Assembly (NCBI RefSeq): GCF_001274945.1
Contig: NZ_LILB01000001.1
Location: 781,212 to 845,211 of the forward strand
Direction: 5' to 3'
Source of the DNA: Viridibacillus arvi
GTDB taxonomy: Bacteria > Bacillota > Bacilli > Bacillales_A > Planococcaceae
Length of the DNA stretch: 64,000 nucleotides
Each line of letters starts with the position of its first letter. The first letter of the stretch is position 1. Both the position numbers and the translations under genes were made by a program. Below the pieces are notes generated by a model. The model ran no database searches. It was not told the origin of the DNA and saw only the letters and a program-made list of their open reading frames with translations. Shown in pieces: positions 9,591-18,630 of this stretch.

Positions 9591-10010
9591 TAAAATCCCT
9601 CTCATCACCTTGAATATTCTTCCACCTAACAACCATATCCAAATTATAACAGTACTTCTTCAAATAAACTGTCCCTTTACTTGAGGAATAGGTTTACGTA
9701 TTTTTAACCAAACTAAAAAAACGGTGTGCCAAGGCTTATACGCATCCGTTTTGAATCCCAATTCATCCTTATCTCTATCACGTTCACAATGGAAGCGTAA
9801 AATCATCATCATCATTATATGTATTTAATTATTCTGATAAAACACTTTTTATTTTTGACAATTTTTTGTCTTTAATAATAAATCATGTCTTTTTTTATCG
9901 TTTTTTGTCGTTTATTACGTAGTATGAAAAATGATTTACGAAAGAATCCTACAATATCATTCATGAAACTAAATGTTCTATTCATGGCTATTATTGATAA
10001 AATGTCTATT

Positions 10011-10026
10011 TGTGAATCATTCGACA
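10011..10026 (+). promoter_or_regulatory. Possible Fnr/Crp-like half-palindrome upstream of the Dcu gene
   Basis: TGTGAATCATTCGACA matches the left half of TGTGA-N6-TCACA fully and the right half in part. It is 75 bases ahead of the transporter ATG. Dcu transporters are often anaerobically induced, which fits but does not prove it. Confidence 0.25.
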
Positions 10027-10100
10027 AAGGATGTAAACAAGGTTTACATATCAAAAACTTATCGTAATAAAATGACCATTTGTAATTGGAGGAAACTAAT

Positions 10101-11414
10101 ATGTTCTGGGTGCAATTTTTGATTTTGTTAATCTGTATCTTTATTGGTGCTAGGATAGGTGGACTTGGTCTCGGAGTAATGGGTGGTGTTGGATTAGCAA
10201 TCTTTGTATTTCTTTTCGGGCTAGAACCTACTTCCGCACCTATTGATGTTATGCTGATGATTTTATCCGTAATCACTGCTGCAGGAGCTCTTCAAGCCGC
10301 TGGAGGTATGGAATATCTCGTTCATATTGCGGAGAAAGCATTAAGAAAAAATCCTAAATGGATTACATTTATCGCTCCTATCGTTACTTACGTTTTTACT
10401 TTTTGTGCAGGAACTGGACACGTAGCATACTCGGTTTTACCGGTTATTGCCGAAGTATCCCGAGAATCAGGTGTACGTCCTGAAAGGCCAATGTCAATCG
10501 CAGTAATAGCATCACAGCAAGCAATTACTGCTAGTCCTATTTCAGCAGCGACTGTAGCATTATTAGCTTTATTAGCTGATTTCCAAATTACTTTACTAGA
10601 TATTTTAATGATTACTATACCTTCTACCTTTATAGGTTGTATGATAGCTGCTTTTGTTGTTAGTAGAAAAGGTAAAGAGCTGCCAGAAGATCCAATTTAT
10701 TTGAAACGCTTAGAAGAAGGCTTAGCTTCAATTAAACAAGATAAAAAAGCATTCCATCCAACTAATGCTTCAAAACTTTCCGTTGTATTATTCTTACTTG
10801 CAGCTGTTTTAATCGTTGCTCTAGGTTCATTTGAAAAATTACGTCCAGGTTGGGATATTGACGGCGTATTTACACCTTTGTCTATGCCTGTTACCATTGA
10901 AATCGTTATGCTGACAATTGCTGCTTTAATTATTATTGGTTGTAAAGCAAATGTTGACGAAATTGTTTCAGGTAGTGTGTTTAAAGCCGGAGCATCAGCA
11001 GTTGTAGCTATTTTTGGTATCGCGTGGATGGGTGATACTTTCTTCAATGGTAATGCTGAACTTATTAACAGTTCGATTTCTGGCCTAGTCACAGCAGCTC
11101 CATGGTTATTTGCTATTGCATTATTTGTACTTTCTATTTTACTATACAGCCAAGCAGCAACCGTTCGAACACTAATGCCTCTTGGTGTAACGCTTGGTAT
11201 TAATCCAGCATTATTAATTGCCATGTTCCCAGCAGTTAATGGTTACTTCTTCATTCCAAACTATCCGACAGTTGTGGCAGCCATTAACTTTGATCGTACC
11301 GGAACAACTCGAATCGGAAAATATATTCTAAACCATAGCTTTATGGTCCCTGGTTTAGTTTCAACAATCTCTGCAATTATAATTGGTATAATACTAAGTT
11401 CTGTATTACTATAG
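10101..11414 (+). CDS. Anaerobic C4-dicarboxylate transporter, DcuA/DcuB family
   Basis: A 437-residue polytopic membrane protein with about 10-12 hydrophobic segments. Family blocks include GALQAAGGMEYLV, the FCAGTGHVAYSVLPVIAEVS segment near residue 100, RPERPMSIAVIASQQ and FFIPNYPTVVAAINFDRTGT. Dcu carriers exchange or take up fumarate, malate, aspartate and succinate. The length matches E. coli DcuA (433). The ATG at 10101 follows GGAGG by eight bases; an in-frame TTG at 10086 overlaps that site. It could feed the aspartase-like lyases near 19.5-25 kb, but this is inference. Confidence 0.9.
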   Translation: MFWVQFLILLICIFIGARIGGLGLGVMGGVGLAIFVFLFGLEPTSAPIDVMLMILSVITAAGALQAAGGMEYLVHIAEKALRKNPKWITFIAPIVTYVFTFCAGTGHVAYSVLPVIAEVSRESGVRPERPMSIAVIASQQAITASPISAATVALLALLADFQITLLDILMITIPSTFIGCMIAAFVVSRKGKELPEDPIYLKRLEEGLASIKQDKKAFHPTNASKLSVVLFLLAAVLIVALGSFEKLRPGWDIDGVFTPLSMPVTIEIVMLTIAALIIIGCKANVDEIVSGSVFKAGASAVVAIFGIAWMGDTFFNGNAELINSSISGLVTAAPWLFAIALFVLSILLYSQAATVRTLMPLGVTLGINPALLIAMFPAVNGYFFIPNYPTVVAAINFDRTGTTRIGKYILNHSFMVPGLVSTISAIIIGIILSSVLL

Positions 11415-11547
11415 ATACTTTATTTAAAATGCAGCTTTTTATTCTTTGAGCGATTTCCTCGTGATTATTTGTTTATTATATCAAGTGTATCTTGTTATTA
11501 AATCTCCAAAACCACACTTTAGTTGAATAAGTAATAAGCGATTGGCC

Positions 11548-11790
11548 ACACTAAGTTGAAACACTTGGATACCTTACGTCGACTGTATTTAAAGAGCATT
11601 CCTCATAAAATTTGTCCATATTGTGTAAACCTTTTTCACTCTATTTACACTAGCTAAAAAATCAATTAATATTCTATTGATTAAATGTTATGAAGAGCCA
11701 CATTCTTTTAAGGAAAGCATTCATTAACATTTGGTCTATTAACAACTTAATATTAAGAAACGATTTTTTCATTTAAGGAGGATTTATTGA
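11548..11790 (+). repeat. Upstream region shared by both purine phosphorylase genes, copy 1
   Basis: From the CACTAAGTT string to the ATG, this stretch aligns with 17540-17795 ahead of the second phosphorylase gene. The most conserved part is TTTCACTCTATTTACA and the 30 bases after it. The duplication therefore included the promoter and the ~110-nt leader. Confidence 0.8.
11644..11672 (+). promoter_or_regulatory. Sigma-A-type promoter of phosphorylase gene 1
   Basis: TTTACA, a 17-base spacer, then TAATAT. The same arrangement is present ahead of copy 2, which supports it. It predicts a leader of about 110 nt. Confidence 0.6.
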
Positions 11791-12609
11791 ATGCATAAAT
11801 TACAAGATATTTTAGAAACTAGAGATTTCATTATGAGTAAAACAGATTATCGTCCTACGATTGGACTGATTTTGGGCTCAGGTTTAGGAACTCTTGCTGA
11901 TGAAATTGAAAAATCCGTCAAAATTCCTTATAGTGAAATTCCTCACTTTGCAAAATCTGAAGCAATTGGCCATGCAAACGAACTAATAATTGGTGAATTA
12001 CAAGGAAAGACAGTTGTAGCTATGAAAGGTCGTTTCCATTATTATGAGGGCTTTTCATTAGCTGAAGTAACTTTCCCAGTACGTGTAATGAAAGCGTTAG
12101 GTGTAGAGAATTTAATCGTTACTAATGCTGCAGGAGCTATAAATACAAGCTTTAGCCCTGGAGATTTAATGTTAATTACTGATCATATTAATTTGGTAGG
12201 TACAAATCCATTAATTGGACCAAATAATGATGAATTGGGAACTCGTTTCCCTGACACTTCTCAGGTTTATAATCTAGAACTACGTAATATTGCTTCTAAA
12301 GTTGCTAAAGAACAAAACTTTAGTTTACAAGAAGGTGTTTATGCTTGGTCGAGTGGCCCAGCTTACGAAACTCCTGCTGAAATCCGTATGATGCGTACAT
12401 TAGGTGCAGATGCTGCTGGTATGTCAACAGTTCCAGAAGCAATTGTAGCTATTCATGGAAACATGAAAGTACTTGGCATTTCCTGCATGACAAATATGGC
12501 ATGCGGAATTTTAGATCAGCCATTAACTCATGATGAAGTAATTGAAGTGGCTGCTAAAGTTAGAGAACAATTTGTTGGATTAGTTAAGGGTATTTTAAAA
12601 GAAATGTAA
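11791..12609 (+). CDS. Purine-nucleoside phosphorylase (trimeric type), copy 1
   Basis: A 272-residue cytoplasmic enzyme that splits purine nucleosides with phosphate to base and ribose-1-phosphate. Motifs: GLILGSGLG (phosphate loop) near residue 25, RFHYYEG near 80, TNAAGAIN near 110, SGPAYETPAE near 190 with the base-binding Glu, and SCMTNMACGI near 230. The Asn in that last motif is the residue linked to 6-oxopurine (inosine/guanosine) preference. AAGGAGG precedes the ATG. It is monocistronic with a strong terminator. A close paralogue lies at 17796. The usual DAVGMSTVPE is DAAGMSTVPE here. Confidence 0.92.
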   Translation: MHKLQDILETRDFIMSKTDYRPTIGLILGSGLGTLADEIEKSVKIPYSEIPHFAKSEAIGHANELIIGELQGKTVVAMKGRFHYYEGFSLAEVTFPVRVMKALGVENLIVTNAAGAINTSFSPGDLMLITDHINLVGTNPLIGPNNDELGTRFPDTSQVYNLELRNIASKVAKEQNFSLQEGVYAWSSGPAYETPAEIRMMRTLGADAAGMSTVPEAIVAIHGNMKVLGISCMTNMACGILDQPLTHDEVIEVAAKVREQFVGLVKGILKEM

Positions 12610-12635
12610 TAGAAAGCTAAGAATTAAAGTGAACT

Positions 12636-12676
12636 CCCCCCATTGTTAGACAAAACTAACGAATGGGGGGTTTTTA
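12636..12676 (+). terminator. Terminator of phosphorylase gene 1
   Basis: CCCCCCATT-GTTAG pairs with CTAACGAATGGGGGG, then TTTTT. The second copy has a related hairpin. Confidence 0.9.
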
Positions 12677-12716
12677 TAAATTATTTAACGAATACTCCTC
12701 TGGCTTTAATCGATTT

Positions 12717-12884
12717 TTATATGAATTTTCGATTGTAGCTGTAAAGGAGTCCCAATAGACCAGCTAATCCTACTAGCATTATGCCCAATTCGAATTTGCC
12801 AGTTGTTTTTTGGCCTACAATTATCAAAGCCAAACAAGTGATGAATATGACAATTCGTAAGGTAATTAGGAAATTACGTTTCAT
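12717..12884 (-). CDS. Small two-helix membrane protein, DUF6903-like
   Basis: A 55-residue protein. It begins MKRNFLITLRIVIFI, continues into LALIIVGQKTTGKFELG, then a second hydrophobic helix MLVGLAGLLGLLYSYNRK. AAGGAGT lies nine bases ahead of the ATG. The G-Q pair between the helices and the YNRK tail match small proteins I recall as DUF6903, often found at the end of sugar ABC importer operons. Here it lies 60 bases after the last permease gene, in the same direction, so it is probably the fourth gene of that operon. Function unknown. Confidence 0.7.
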   Translation of the reverse strand: MKRNFLITLRIVIFITCLALIIVGQKTTGKFELGIMLVGLAGLLGLLYSYNRKFI

Positions 12885-12946
12885 AATAGAAAAACTCCTT
12901 TATCCGGAAGTGTAACGCACTCATTATTCTTTTTCATATTCATCCT

Positions 12947-13828
12947 CTATTCCTTCGATCCGCCAAGAGCCATTCCTTGGGTCAATTTCTTTTGAACCAA
13001 AATGTACAAAATTAATGTTGGTAACATAACGAGAACCATTCCGGCATACATTTGTCCATAATTTGTAGCTGATTTTTGAGCAGCCATTAAGTTCATAAGC
13101 CCTACAGGCAACGTTTTATTCGGACCAGGTATCAATGTAAGTGCAATTATATATTCATTCCAAAATGAAAGGAAATTGAATAAGATAACAGCTACAATAC
13201 TAGGTCTTGCCATGGGAATCATAATTTTGTACATCGTTTTAAAGTATCCGGCACCATCGACCCAAGCAGCTTCTTCATATGTCGATGGTAACGTTTGGAA
13301 GTAACTAGACAATAAATATATAGTAAAAGGCAATGCCGTTGAAGCGTACACTAAAGCTAAAACAAACAAATTATCTAATAAAAAACCATCACCAAATCTT
13401 CCACGTATGACCATATCCGCATCCAGTAACATTAAAAATATTGGCACTACAATATAGTTCACATTAATAAATAATCCCGCTTTAAATAGAGTATTTAAAA
13501 TTTTACTACCTTTAAATGTATATCTAGCCAATACATAAGCCGCCGGTAAGGCAACAACTAATAAAATTAGAATTGCTAAGGCCGTAACCATGATAGAATT
13601 TAACATATACGTGCCCATATTTGCTTTTTCGAAAGCGTCTATGAAGTTTTGAAAATAGAAACCTTTCGGCATGTCCCAAGGGCTCGTGTAAAATTCTGAT
13701 TTTTCTTTTATCGAGGCTATGAAAACCCAAGCAACAGGAATGATAATCGTAATAGCTAACGTAAGTAACGCTACATAAATAAACAATCGATAAAGTTTCT
13801 CTACGCTCATTTTCTTTTGTTTTTTCAT
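12947..13828 (-). CDS. Carbohydrate ABC transporter permease (MalG-like)
   Basis: A 293-residue inner-membrane permease with six hydrophobic segments, of the CUT1/MalG-type family (COG0395). The coupling-loop EAA motif reads EEAAWVDGAGYFKTMYKI near residue 190 and contacts the ATPase. It is the third gene of the importer operon, 15 bases after the other permease. No ATPase gene lies in the cluster, so a shared MsmX-type ATPase encoded elsewhere would be needed. Substrate is a sugar or sugar-like compound; the two flanking phosphorylase genes hint at nucleosides or ribosides, which is inference. Confidence 0.88.
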   Translation of the reverse strand: MKKQKKMSVEKLYRLFIYVALLTLAITIIIPVAWVFIASIKEKSEFYTSPWDMPKGFYFQNFIDAFEKANMGTYMLNSIMVTALAILILLVVALPAAYVLARYTFKGSKILNTLFKAGLFINVNYIVVPIFLMLLDADMVIRGRFGDGFLLDNLFVLALVYASTALPFTIYLLSSYFQTLPSTYEEAAWVDGAGYFKTMYKIMIPMARPSIVAVILFNFLSFWNEYIIALTLIPGPNKTLPVGLMNLMAAQKSATNYGQMYAGMVLVMLPTLILYILVQKKLTQGMALGGSKE

Positions 13829-13843
13829 CTTTCTAGGTCCTCC

Positions 13844-14743
13844 TTAGTACTCAAGCACTTCCCTTTTGGTGATTTGGTTAATAATAGCTGATAATGCGAA
13901 TGAGAATAAGAAGATTACTACTCCAATAGCCATACCATAACCATAAGAGGAATTTGTGTAAGCCTGCTTATACATGTAACTTAAAAATACCTCTGTCGAA
14001 CCATCTGGCCCTCCGCCAGTCATTGCTTGTACAAGTAGAAAACTTAAGTTTATGGTGCTGACAATAAAAAACGTTAATGTTGTACGAATGTTGTTCCAAA
14101 TCAACGGCAAAGTGATACTAAAAAATTGTGTAATACGTCCTGCTCCTTCTAAAGATGAAGCTTCGTAAAAACTTTCTGGAATATTGGCCATACTAGACAT
14201 ATACATAACCATATAATAGCCGACAGCTTGCCATACGAGTGCTCCACTAATACTGTATATCGCAATTTTTTGGTCTCCAAGCCACATTTTTTGTAAACTT
14301 TCAATGTTAAATACAGAAAGAAAATTATTCAATAAACCTGATGTTGGATCATAAATCGCCGAAAATATCCCAGCAATAACCACGATTGATAATATATTAG
14401 GAATATAGAAAATAACCCTAAAGAAATTTCCACCTTTTACATTTTCTCTTGTTAATAATGTTGAAAAAAGTATGGCAAGTACTATCGTGATAAGTGTTAC
14501 TACTACAATCAATAATATGCTGTTTTGGAGAGAGCGAATGAAGTTCATATCATTCCATAATATTTTAAAGTTATTTAAACCAACAAATACTTGATTATTT
14601 GAAAATCCTCCCCATTTATACAAAGACATCCGAAATACTTCAATCGTAGGCACAATCATAAATAGTGTTAACAAGAGTAGGGCCGGCGTCGTACAAACAA
14701 AAATGAATATCCTTTTTTCTGTTGTCTTTTTCAATATCTTCAC
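13844..14743 (-). CDS. Carbohydrate ABC transporter permease (MalF-like)
   Basis: A 299-residue permease with six transmembrane segments, of the MalF/UgpA-type family (COG1175). The EAA motif is EASSLEGAGRITQFFSITLP near residue 200. It forms the membrane pore together with the next permease. The second gene of the operon, between the binding protein and the MalG-like permease. Confidence 0.88.
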   Translation of the reverse strand: MKILKKTTEKRIFIFVCTTPALLLLTLFMIVPTIEVFRMSLYKWGGFSNNQVFVGLNNFKILWNDMNFIRSLQNSILLIVVVTLITIVLAILFSTLLTRENVKGGNFFRVIFYIPNILSIVVIAGIFSAIYDPTSGLLNNFLSVFNIESLQKMWLGDQKIAIYSISGALVWQAVGYYMVMYMSSMANIPESFYEASSLEGAGRITQFFSITLPLIWNNIRTTLTFFIVSTINLSFLLVQAMTGGGPDGSTEVFLSYMYKQAYTNSSYGYGMAIGVVIFLFSFALSAIINQITKREVLEY

Positions 14744-14810
14744 CTCTACAAATTAAATATAACGGTGAGGAAAATCATTCACCGTTATATCTTAGTAAAA
14801 TAGTGTTCGT

Positions 14811-16154
14811 TTATTTTAATGCTGGTCGTAATTGATCGCTTACTTTTTCAACATTTTTTTGCCATTCTTTTACCGTTTTGTCACCTGAAACAATACTGTC
14901 GATACTTCTGAATAATGTATCAGCTATACTAACACCTTCAACCGCATCTGTTGCTGCAAAACCACCCATTCCTGCTTTTGCTCCGTTATCATAGATACTA
15001 TAGAAAAGCTTATTGTCGCCAGTTAGTTTTTCAGAATTCCCTTTAATTGGTTGAACCGCTCCAGCTTCCGCAAAAATAGATGAAGCTTTATCAGAATAAA
15101 CAAATGTTAAAAAGTCTTTTGCTGCATCTTTATTTTTAGCAGCAGAAGGTACCCATATTTGCTCAAAGAATGTAAACGCATATCGATCGCCTCCTGTTTC
15201 AATTGCAGGTAACGCAGTCATGCCCCATTCAAATCCATCAGCTCTTGGTGCATCAGCCATTTCCCCAACAATCCAAGTACCATTTGGCATAAAAAGCGCT
15301 TTGTTATCTAAAATTAATTGTTGATTCTTTTTAAAATCTTTATCATTTGCATTCGCAACAGTCGTAGGTTCTGTATATTTTCCTAATTTTCCGATTATTT
15401 CGAACATTTTTGTTGCTTCTGGAGTTTCCCAAATACCATCTTCATAACTCATCGCTTTATTATAGAAGTCAGGACCACCTACCTCTAAAAGTAACGAATA
15501 GACGAATGCATCAAAGTATCCAGTAGTTGGATATGTAAACAAAGAGATTCCGTCTGCTTTCGCTTTATCACCTAATGCCCACATTTCATCCCAAGTAGTA
15601 GGTACTTCCCAGCCTTTTTCTTTTAATAAATTTGCATTATAGAATAATCCAGTAGGACTGTAGAACATCGGCGCTAAATACGTTTTACCGTCATTAAAAG
15701 GATTTGTAGCAAGTGTATCTGTAAAGCCTGGAATTAACTTATCTTTAATAGTTACATCTTCCCCATAAACGTTTTTATCAAGTACATCTGTAATGTCTTC
15801 TAACGCTTTATCTTTAATTAAGTTTTCTGTAAGAGCTAACTTTCTACCTGTAGCCAACAAAATCACATCTGGATAATTTCCAGCTTTCATATTCGGGCTA
15901 ATAACATCTTCCAAATTTTTATCTGCAGTCAATTCCACTTTTACATCAGGATTTTCAGTTTGATACTCGTCGATAATTTTAGACCACATATCTTTGCCAT
16001 AAGCCGATTCTAGCGCTGCCACATGAAGCGTTTGTTTCACTTTAGTTGTTTCGCCGCCATTTGAACTGACCTCCGCATTATCTTTGTCTTGACAAGCCAT
16101 TAAAACAATCGATAATAATGCTATCGTACCTGCTAGCAAAGCTTTCTTTTTCAT
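14811..16154 (-). CDS. Extracellular sugar-binding lipoprotein of an ABC importer
   Basis: A 447-residue binding protein. It has a lipoprotein signal (MKKKALLAG, hydrophobic core, lipobox VLMAC), then a family 1 solute-binding fold with blocks such as FTYPTTGYFDAFVYSLL, PNGTWIVGEM and AAKDFLTFVYSDKA. It is anchored outside the membrane and delivers the ligand to the two permeases. The ATG at 16154 follows GGGGAGAAAAAA; an upstream in-frame ATG (16184) would put charged residues ahead of the signal peptide. It is the first gene of the operon, with a cre box and an AraC-type regulator upstream. Confidence 0.88.
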   Translation of the reverse strand: MKKKALLAGTIALLSIVLMACQDKDNAEVSSNGGETTKVKQTLHVAALESAYGKDMWSKIIDEYQTENPDVKVELTADKNLEDVISPNMKAGNYPDVILLATGRKLALTENLIKDKALEDITDVLDKNVYGEDVTIKDKLIPGFTDTLATNPFNDGKTYLAPMFYSPTGLFYNANLLKEKGWEVPTTWDEMWALGDKAKADGISLFTYPTTGYFDAFVYSLLLEVGGPDFYNKAMSYEDGIWETPEATKMFEIIGKLGKYTEPTTVANANDKDFKKNQQLILDNKALFMPNGTWIVGEMADAPRADGFEWGMTALPAIETGGDRYAFTFFEQIWVPSAAKNKDAAKDFLTFVYSDKASSIFAEAGAVQPIKGNSEKLTGDNKLFYSIYDNGAKAGMGGFAATDAVEGVSIADTLFRSIDSIVSGDKTVKEWQKNVEKVSDQLRPALK

Positions 16155-16203
16155 TTTTTTCTCCCCTTCCCCATTTTCCACCATATATAAAGTATACGAA
16201 AAT

Positions 16204-16217
16204 TAAAAACGCTTTCA
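16204..16217 (-). promoter_or_regulatory. CcpA cre-like box at the ABC importer promoter
   Basis: On the minus strand TGAAAGCGTTTTTA matches the cre consensus TGWAANCGNTNWCA at most positions, including the central CG. Its place 50 bases ahead of the binding-protein gene suggests carbon catabolite repression. Confidence 0.55.
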
Positions 16218-16320
16218 CAATATACATCTTGTTCAGTTTTTTAGATATCTTGCTTTTCATTGCCAAGTTTTACTAAAAAAACTATACTATGGATAGGTGT
16301 TTATACTAGGAGGTGTTTAT

Positions 16321-17193
16321 ATGTCAAATGATATTTATGAAGTACCACAATCGCATAGAGATCATTTCCAAGTAAAGCTTCTTTATGTAACAAAATCGAA
16401 ATATGATAAAGATTGGCACAGCATTACTCATACCCATCACTTCACAGAAATTTTGTACATACTTAAAGGTAAAGGAACTTTTATCTTTTCGAATAAGGAA
16501 GTACATGTAACAGAACATGATTTGATTGTCGTCAATCCACACGTAGAGCATACCGAAAAATCGACAACTGATCTCCCACTTGAATACATTGCACTCGGAA
16601 TCCAAGGACTCGCATTCACATCTCCAGATGATTCAAACTTACAGGTCACTTTTTGCAATTACAAACAAGAACAAGAATCCTATCTCTTTTATCTTCATCA
16701 ATTGATAGAAGAAGTAGAGAAACAACACGAAGGTTACGAACTAATAGCACATAATATTTTAGAGATTTTATTGCTGAAAATTATGAGAAAAAAAGCATTC
16801 ACTTTAGAAGAAACCTCAACTCAAATCATGAGTAAAAATTTGGTTTTCATTAAAAATTATATAAAGCAACATTTCCGTGAAGCCATAAACCTAGATACGT
16901 TAGCAGAAATTATTCATATCAATAAATACTATTTGGCACATTCATTCAAAAAATCAGTTGGTATCTCTCCTATTGAATATTTAATCCAAACTCGTATCAG
17001 AGAAAGTAAAATATTGTTAGAAACAACAAACTATTCGATATCTGACATATCAACAATTACAGGCTTTTCATCACAGTCATTTTTTTCTCAATCTTTTAAA
17101 CGAGTTACGAAATTATCTCCATCACAATATAGGAAAATCAAAAGCTCTAAGAAAAACAGTTCAAATGTTATACAATCTATAATAGAAAAGTAG
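16321..17193 (+). CDS. AraC family transcriptional regulator
   Basis: A 290-residue regulator. The N-terminal half has a cupin-like sensor (HSITHTHHFTEILYILKGKG, then VNPHVEH). The last ~100 residues hold the two AraC helix-turn-helix units (NLDTLAEIIHINKYYLAHSF and SISDISTITGFSSQSFFSQ, followed by SPSQYRK). The ATG at 16321 follows AGGAGGTG; the open frame extends further upstream without a better site. It is divergent from the ABC importer operon and probably activates it when its sugar ligand is bound. Confidence 0.87.
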   Translation: MSNDIYEVPQSHRDHFQVKLLYVTKSKYDKDWHSITHTHHFTEILYILKGKGTFIFSNKEVHVTEHDLIVVNPHVEHTEKSTTDLPLEYIALGIQGLAFTSPDDSNLQVTFCNYKQEQESYLFYLHQLIEEVEKQHEGYELIAHNILEILLLKIMRKKAFTLEETSTQIMSKNLVFIKNYIKQHFREAINLDTLAEIIHINKYYLAHSFKKSVGISPIEYLIQTRIRESKILLETTNYSISDISTITGFSSQSFFSQSFKRVTKLSPSQYRKIKSSKKNSSNVIQSIIEK

Positions 17194-17310
17194 GAGATTA
17201 TAAAGTAGTAGTAAAAATTAATTGTATTTATTTAGATTAAAAAAATATGTAGTTTTGATTTTGAAATCCTAGCCGTTCTATTCTATATACGTATTAATAA
17301 CTGAAAATTC

Positions 17311-17365
17311 AAAATACTACCAGTGGCCATAGTTTACACCTGGCCTTTTGGTAGTATTTTTTTGT
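17311..17365 (+). terminator. Terminator after the AraC gene
   Basis: AAATACTACC with GGCC on one side pairs with GGCC and GGTAGTATTT on the other, followed by a T-run. The stem is long with a small internal mismatch. Confidence 0.8.
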
Positions 17366-17539
17366 ATGTATTTACTACAGGTTTTTCAAGATTCTCTCCC
17401 TCAGTTTTGAAGAAAGTTAGGCTTTCTACATTCTCTAAAAAAATTCCATTCAACTTCTGTTATTCATTCTTCAAATCAATTAGAAATGTTTTGATCTCAT
17501 ATGGTTTTATGTGAAATGACATTTTATCGGTATCGGCTA

Positions 17540-17795
17540 CACTAAGTTCAAACGGTTGGAAATCTGACTCCGACTGAATTTAAATAACAGCCTCTTTTTA
17601 AAAGTTGTCCAGTGTAGTTTTTACATTCCAAATTTCACTCTATTTACAATAGCTATAAAATCATTTAGAATTCTATTGATGCAGTGTAAGAATAAATTAT
17701 TATTTTTACATAAAACATATATACTTAAACATTTTGTCTAATAGCAATTTGATACTAAGTATCGTTTAGGTTTTTTATTTTAGGAGGAATTACTG
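17540..17795 (+). repeat. Upstream region shared by both purine phosphorylase genes, copy 2
   Basis: Homologous to 11548-11790, with many substitutions and small indels but the same order of blocks. This shows that promoter and leader were duplicated with the gene. Confidence 0.8.
17643..17671 (+). promoter_or_regulatory. Sigma-A-type promoter of phosphorylase gene 2
   Basis: TTTACA, 17 bases, TAGAAT, at the position equivalent to the promoter of copy 1. It predicts a leader near 120 nt. Confidence 0.6.
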
Positions 17796-18614
17796 ATGCA
17801 CAAATTACAAGATATTTTAGAAACTAGAGATTTCATTATGAATAAGACAGATTATCGCCCTACGATTGGACTGATTTTAGGGTCTGGTTTAGGAACTCTT
17901 GCAGATGAAATTGAAAACCCTTTCAAAATTCCTTATAGTGAAATTCCTAACTTTGCAAAGTCTGGAGCAATTGGACATGCAAACGAATTAGTAATTGGAG
18001 AATTAAAAGGAAAAACAGTAGTAGCTATGAAAGGACGTTTCCATTATTATGAGGGCTTTACTTTAGATGAGGTAACTTTTCCAGTACGTGTAATGAAAGC
18101 GTTAGGTGTTGAGGAGCTAATTATTACTAATGCATGTGGTGCTGTTAATACAAGCTTTAATCCTGAAGATCTAATGTTAATTACTGATCATATAAATTTG
18201 GTTAGTACAAATCCATTAATTGGTCCAAATAATGATGAATTGGGTACTCGTTTCCCTGATGTTTCTGAAGTATATAATCGTAATTTACGTAATATTGCTT
18301 CTAAAGTAGCTACAGAACAAAACATTAGTTTACAAGAAGGTGTTTATGCTTGGTGGAGTGGACCAGCTTACGAAACTCCAGCTGAAATTCGCATGATTCG
18401 TACATTAGGAGCAGATGCTGTAGGTATGTCAACCGTTCCAGAAGCTATTGTAGCCATTCATGGAAATATGAAAGTACTTGGCATTTCTTGCTTAACAAAT
18501 ATGGCTTGTGGAATTTTAGATCAGCCATTAAATCATGATGAAGTAATTGAAGTAGCGAGTAGAGTTAGAACTCAATTCGTTGATCTAATTAAAGGTGTTT
18601 TAGAAGAAATGTAA
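17796..18614 (+). CDS. Purine-nucleoside phosphorylase (trimeric type), copy 2
   Basis: A 272-residue paralogue of the gene at 11791, same length with no gaps and clearly above 80% identical by eye. Catalytic motifs are kept: ILGSGLG, RFHYYEG, SGPAYETPAE and SCLTNMACGI. Differences cluster in a few places: TNACGAVN instead of TNAAGAIN, YAWWSGP instead of YAWSSGP, and DAVGMSTVPE, which is the usual form. Both copies look functional. TAGGAGG lies ahead of the ATG. The two copies flank the sugar ABC importer and the AraC gene. A dosage or expression-timing role is possible. Confidence 0.92.
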   Translation: MHKLQDILETRDFIMNKTDYRPTIGLILGSGLGTLADEIENPFKIPYSEIPNFAKSGAIGHANELVIGELKGKTVVAMKGRFHYYEGFTLDEVTFPVRVMKALGVEELIITNACGAVNTSFNPEDLMLITDHINLVSTNPLIGPNNDELGTRFPDVSEVYNRNLRNIASKVATEQNISLQEGVYAWWSGPAYETPAEIRMIRTLGADAVGMSTVPEAIVAIHGNMKVLGISCLTNMACGILDQPLNHDEVIEVASRVRTQFVDLIKGVLEEM

Positions 18615-18630
18615 TAATGAAAAAGAACTT

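Noticed and set aside
9788-9810. ATC-rich simple repeat
   Set aside because: Short low-complexity run; no sign of a CRISPR or functional repeat.
9885-10067. 60-codon plus-strand ORF ahead of the Dcu gene
   Set aside because: No ribosome site, biased composition, and it covers the likely promoter of the transporter.
10697-11224. 175-codon minus-strand ORF inside the Dcu gene
   Set aside because: A shadow frame; the composition mirrors the membrane protein on the other strand.
11673-11790. Purine riboswitch in the phosphorylase leader
   Set aside because: The conserved loop and junction sequences of purine riboswitches are not present.
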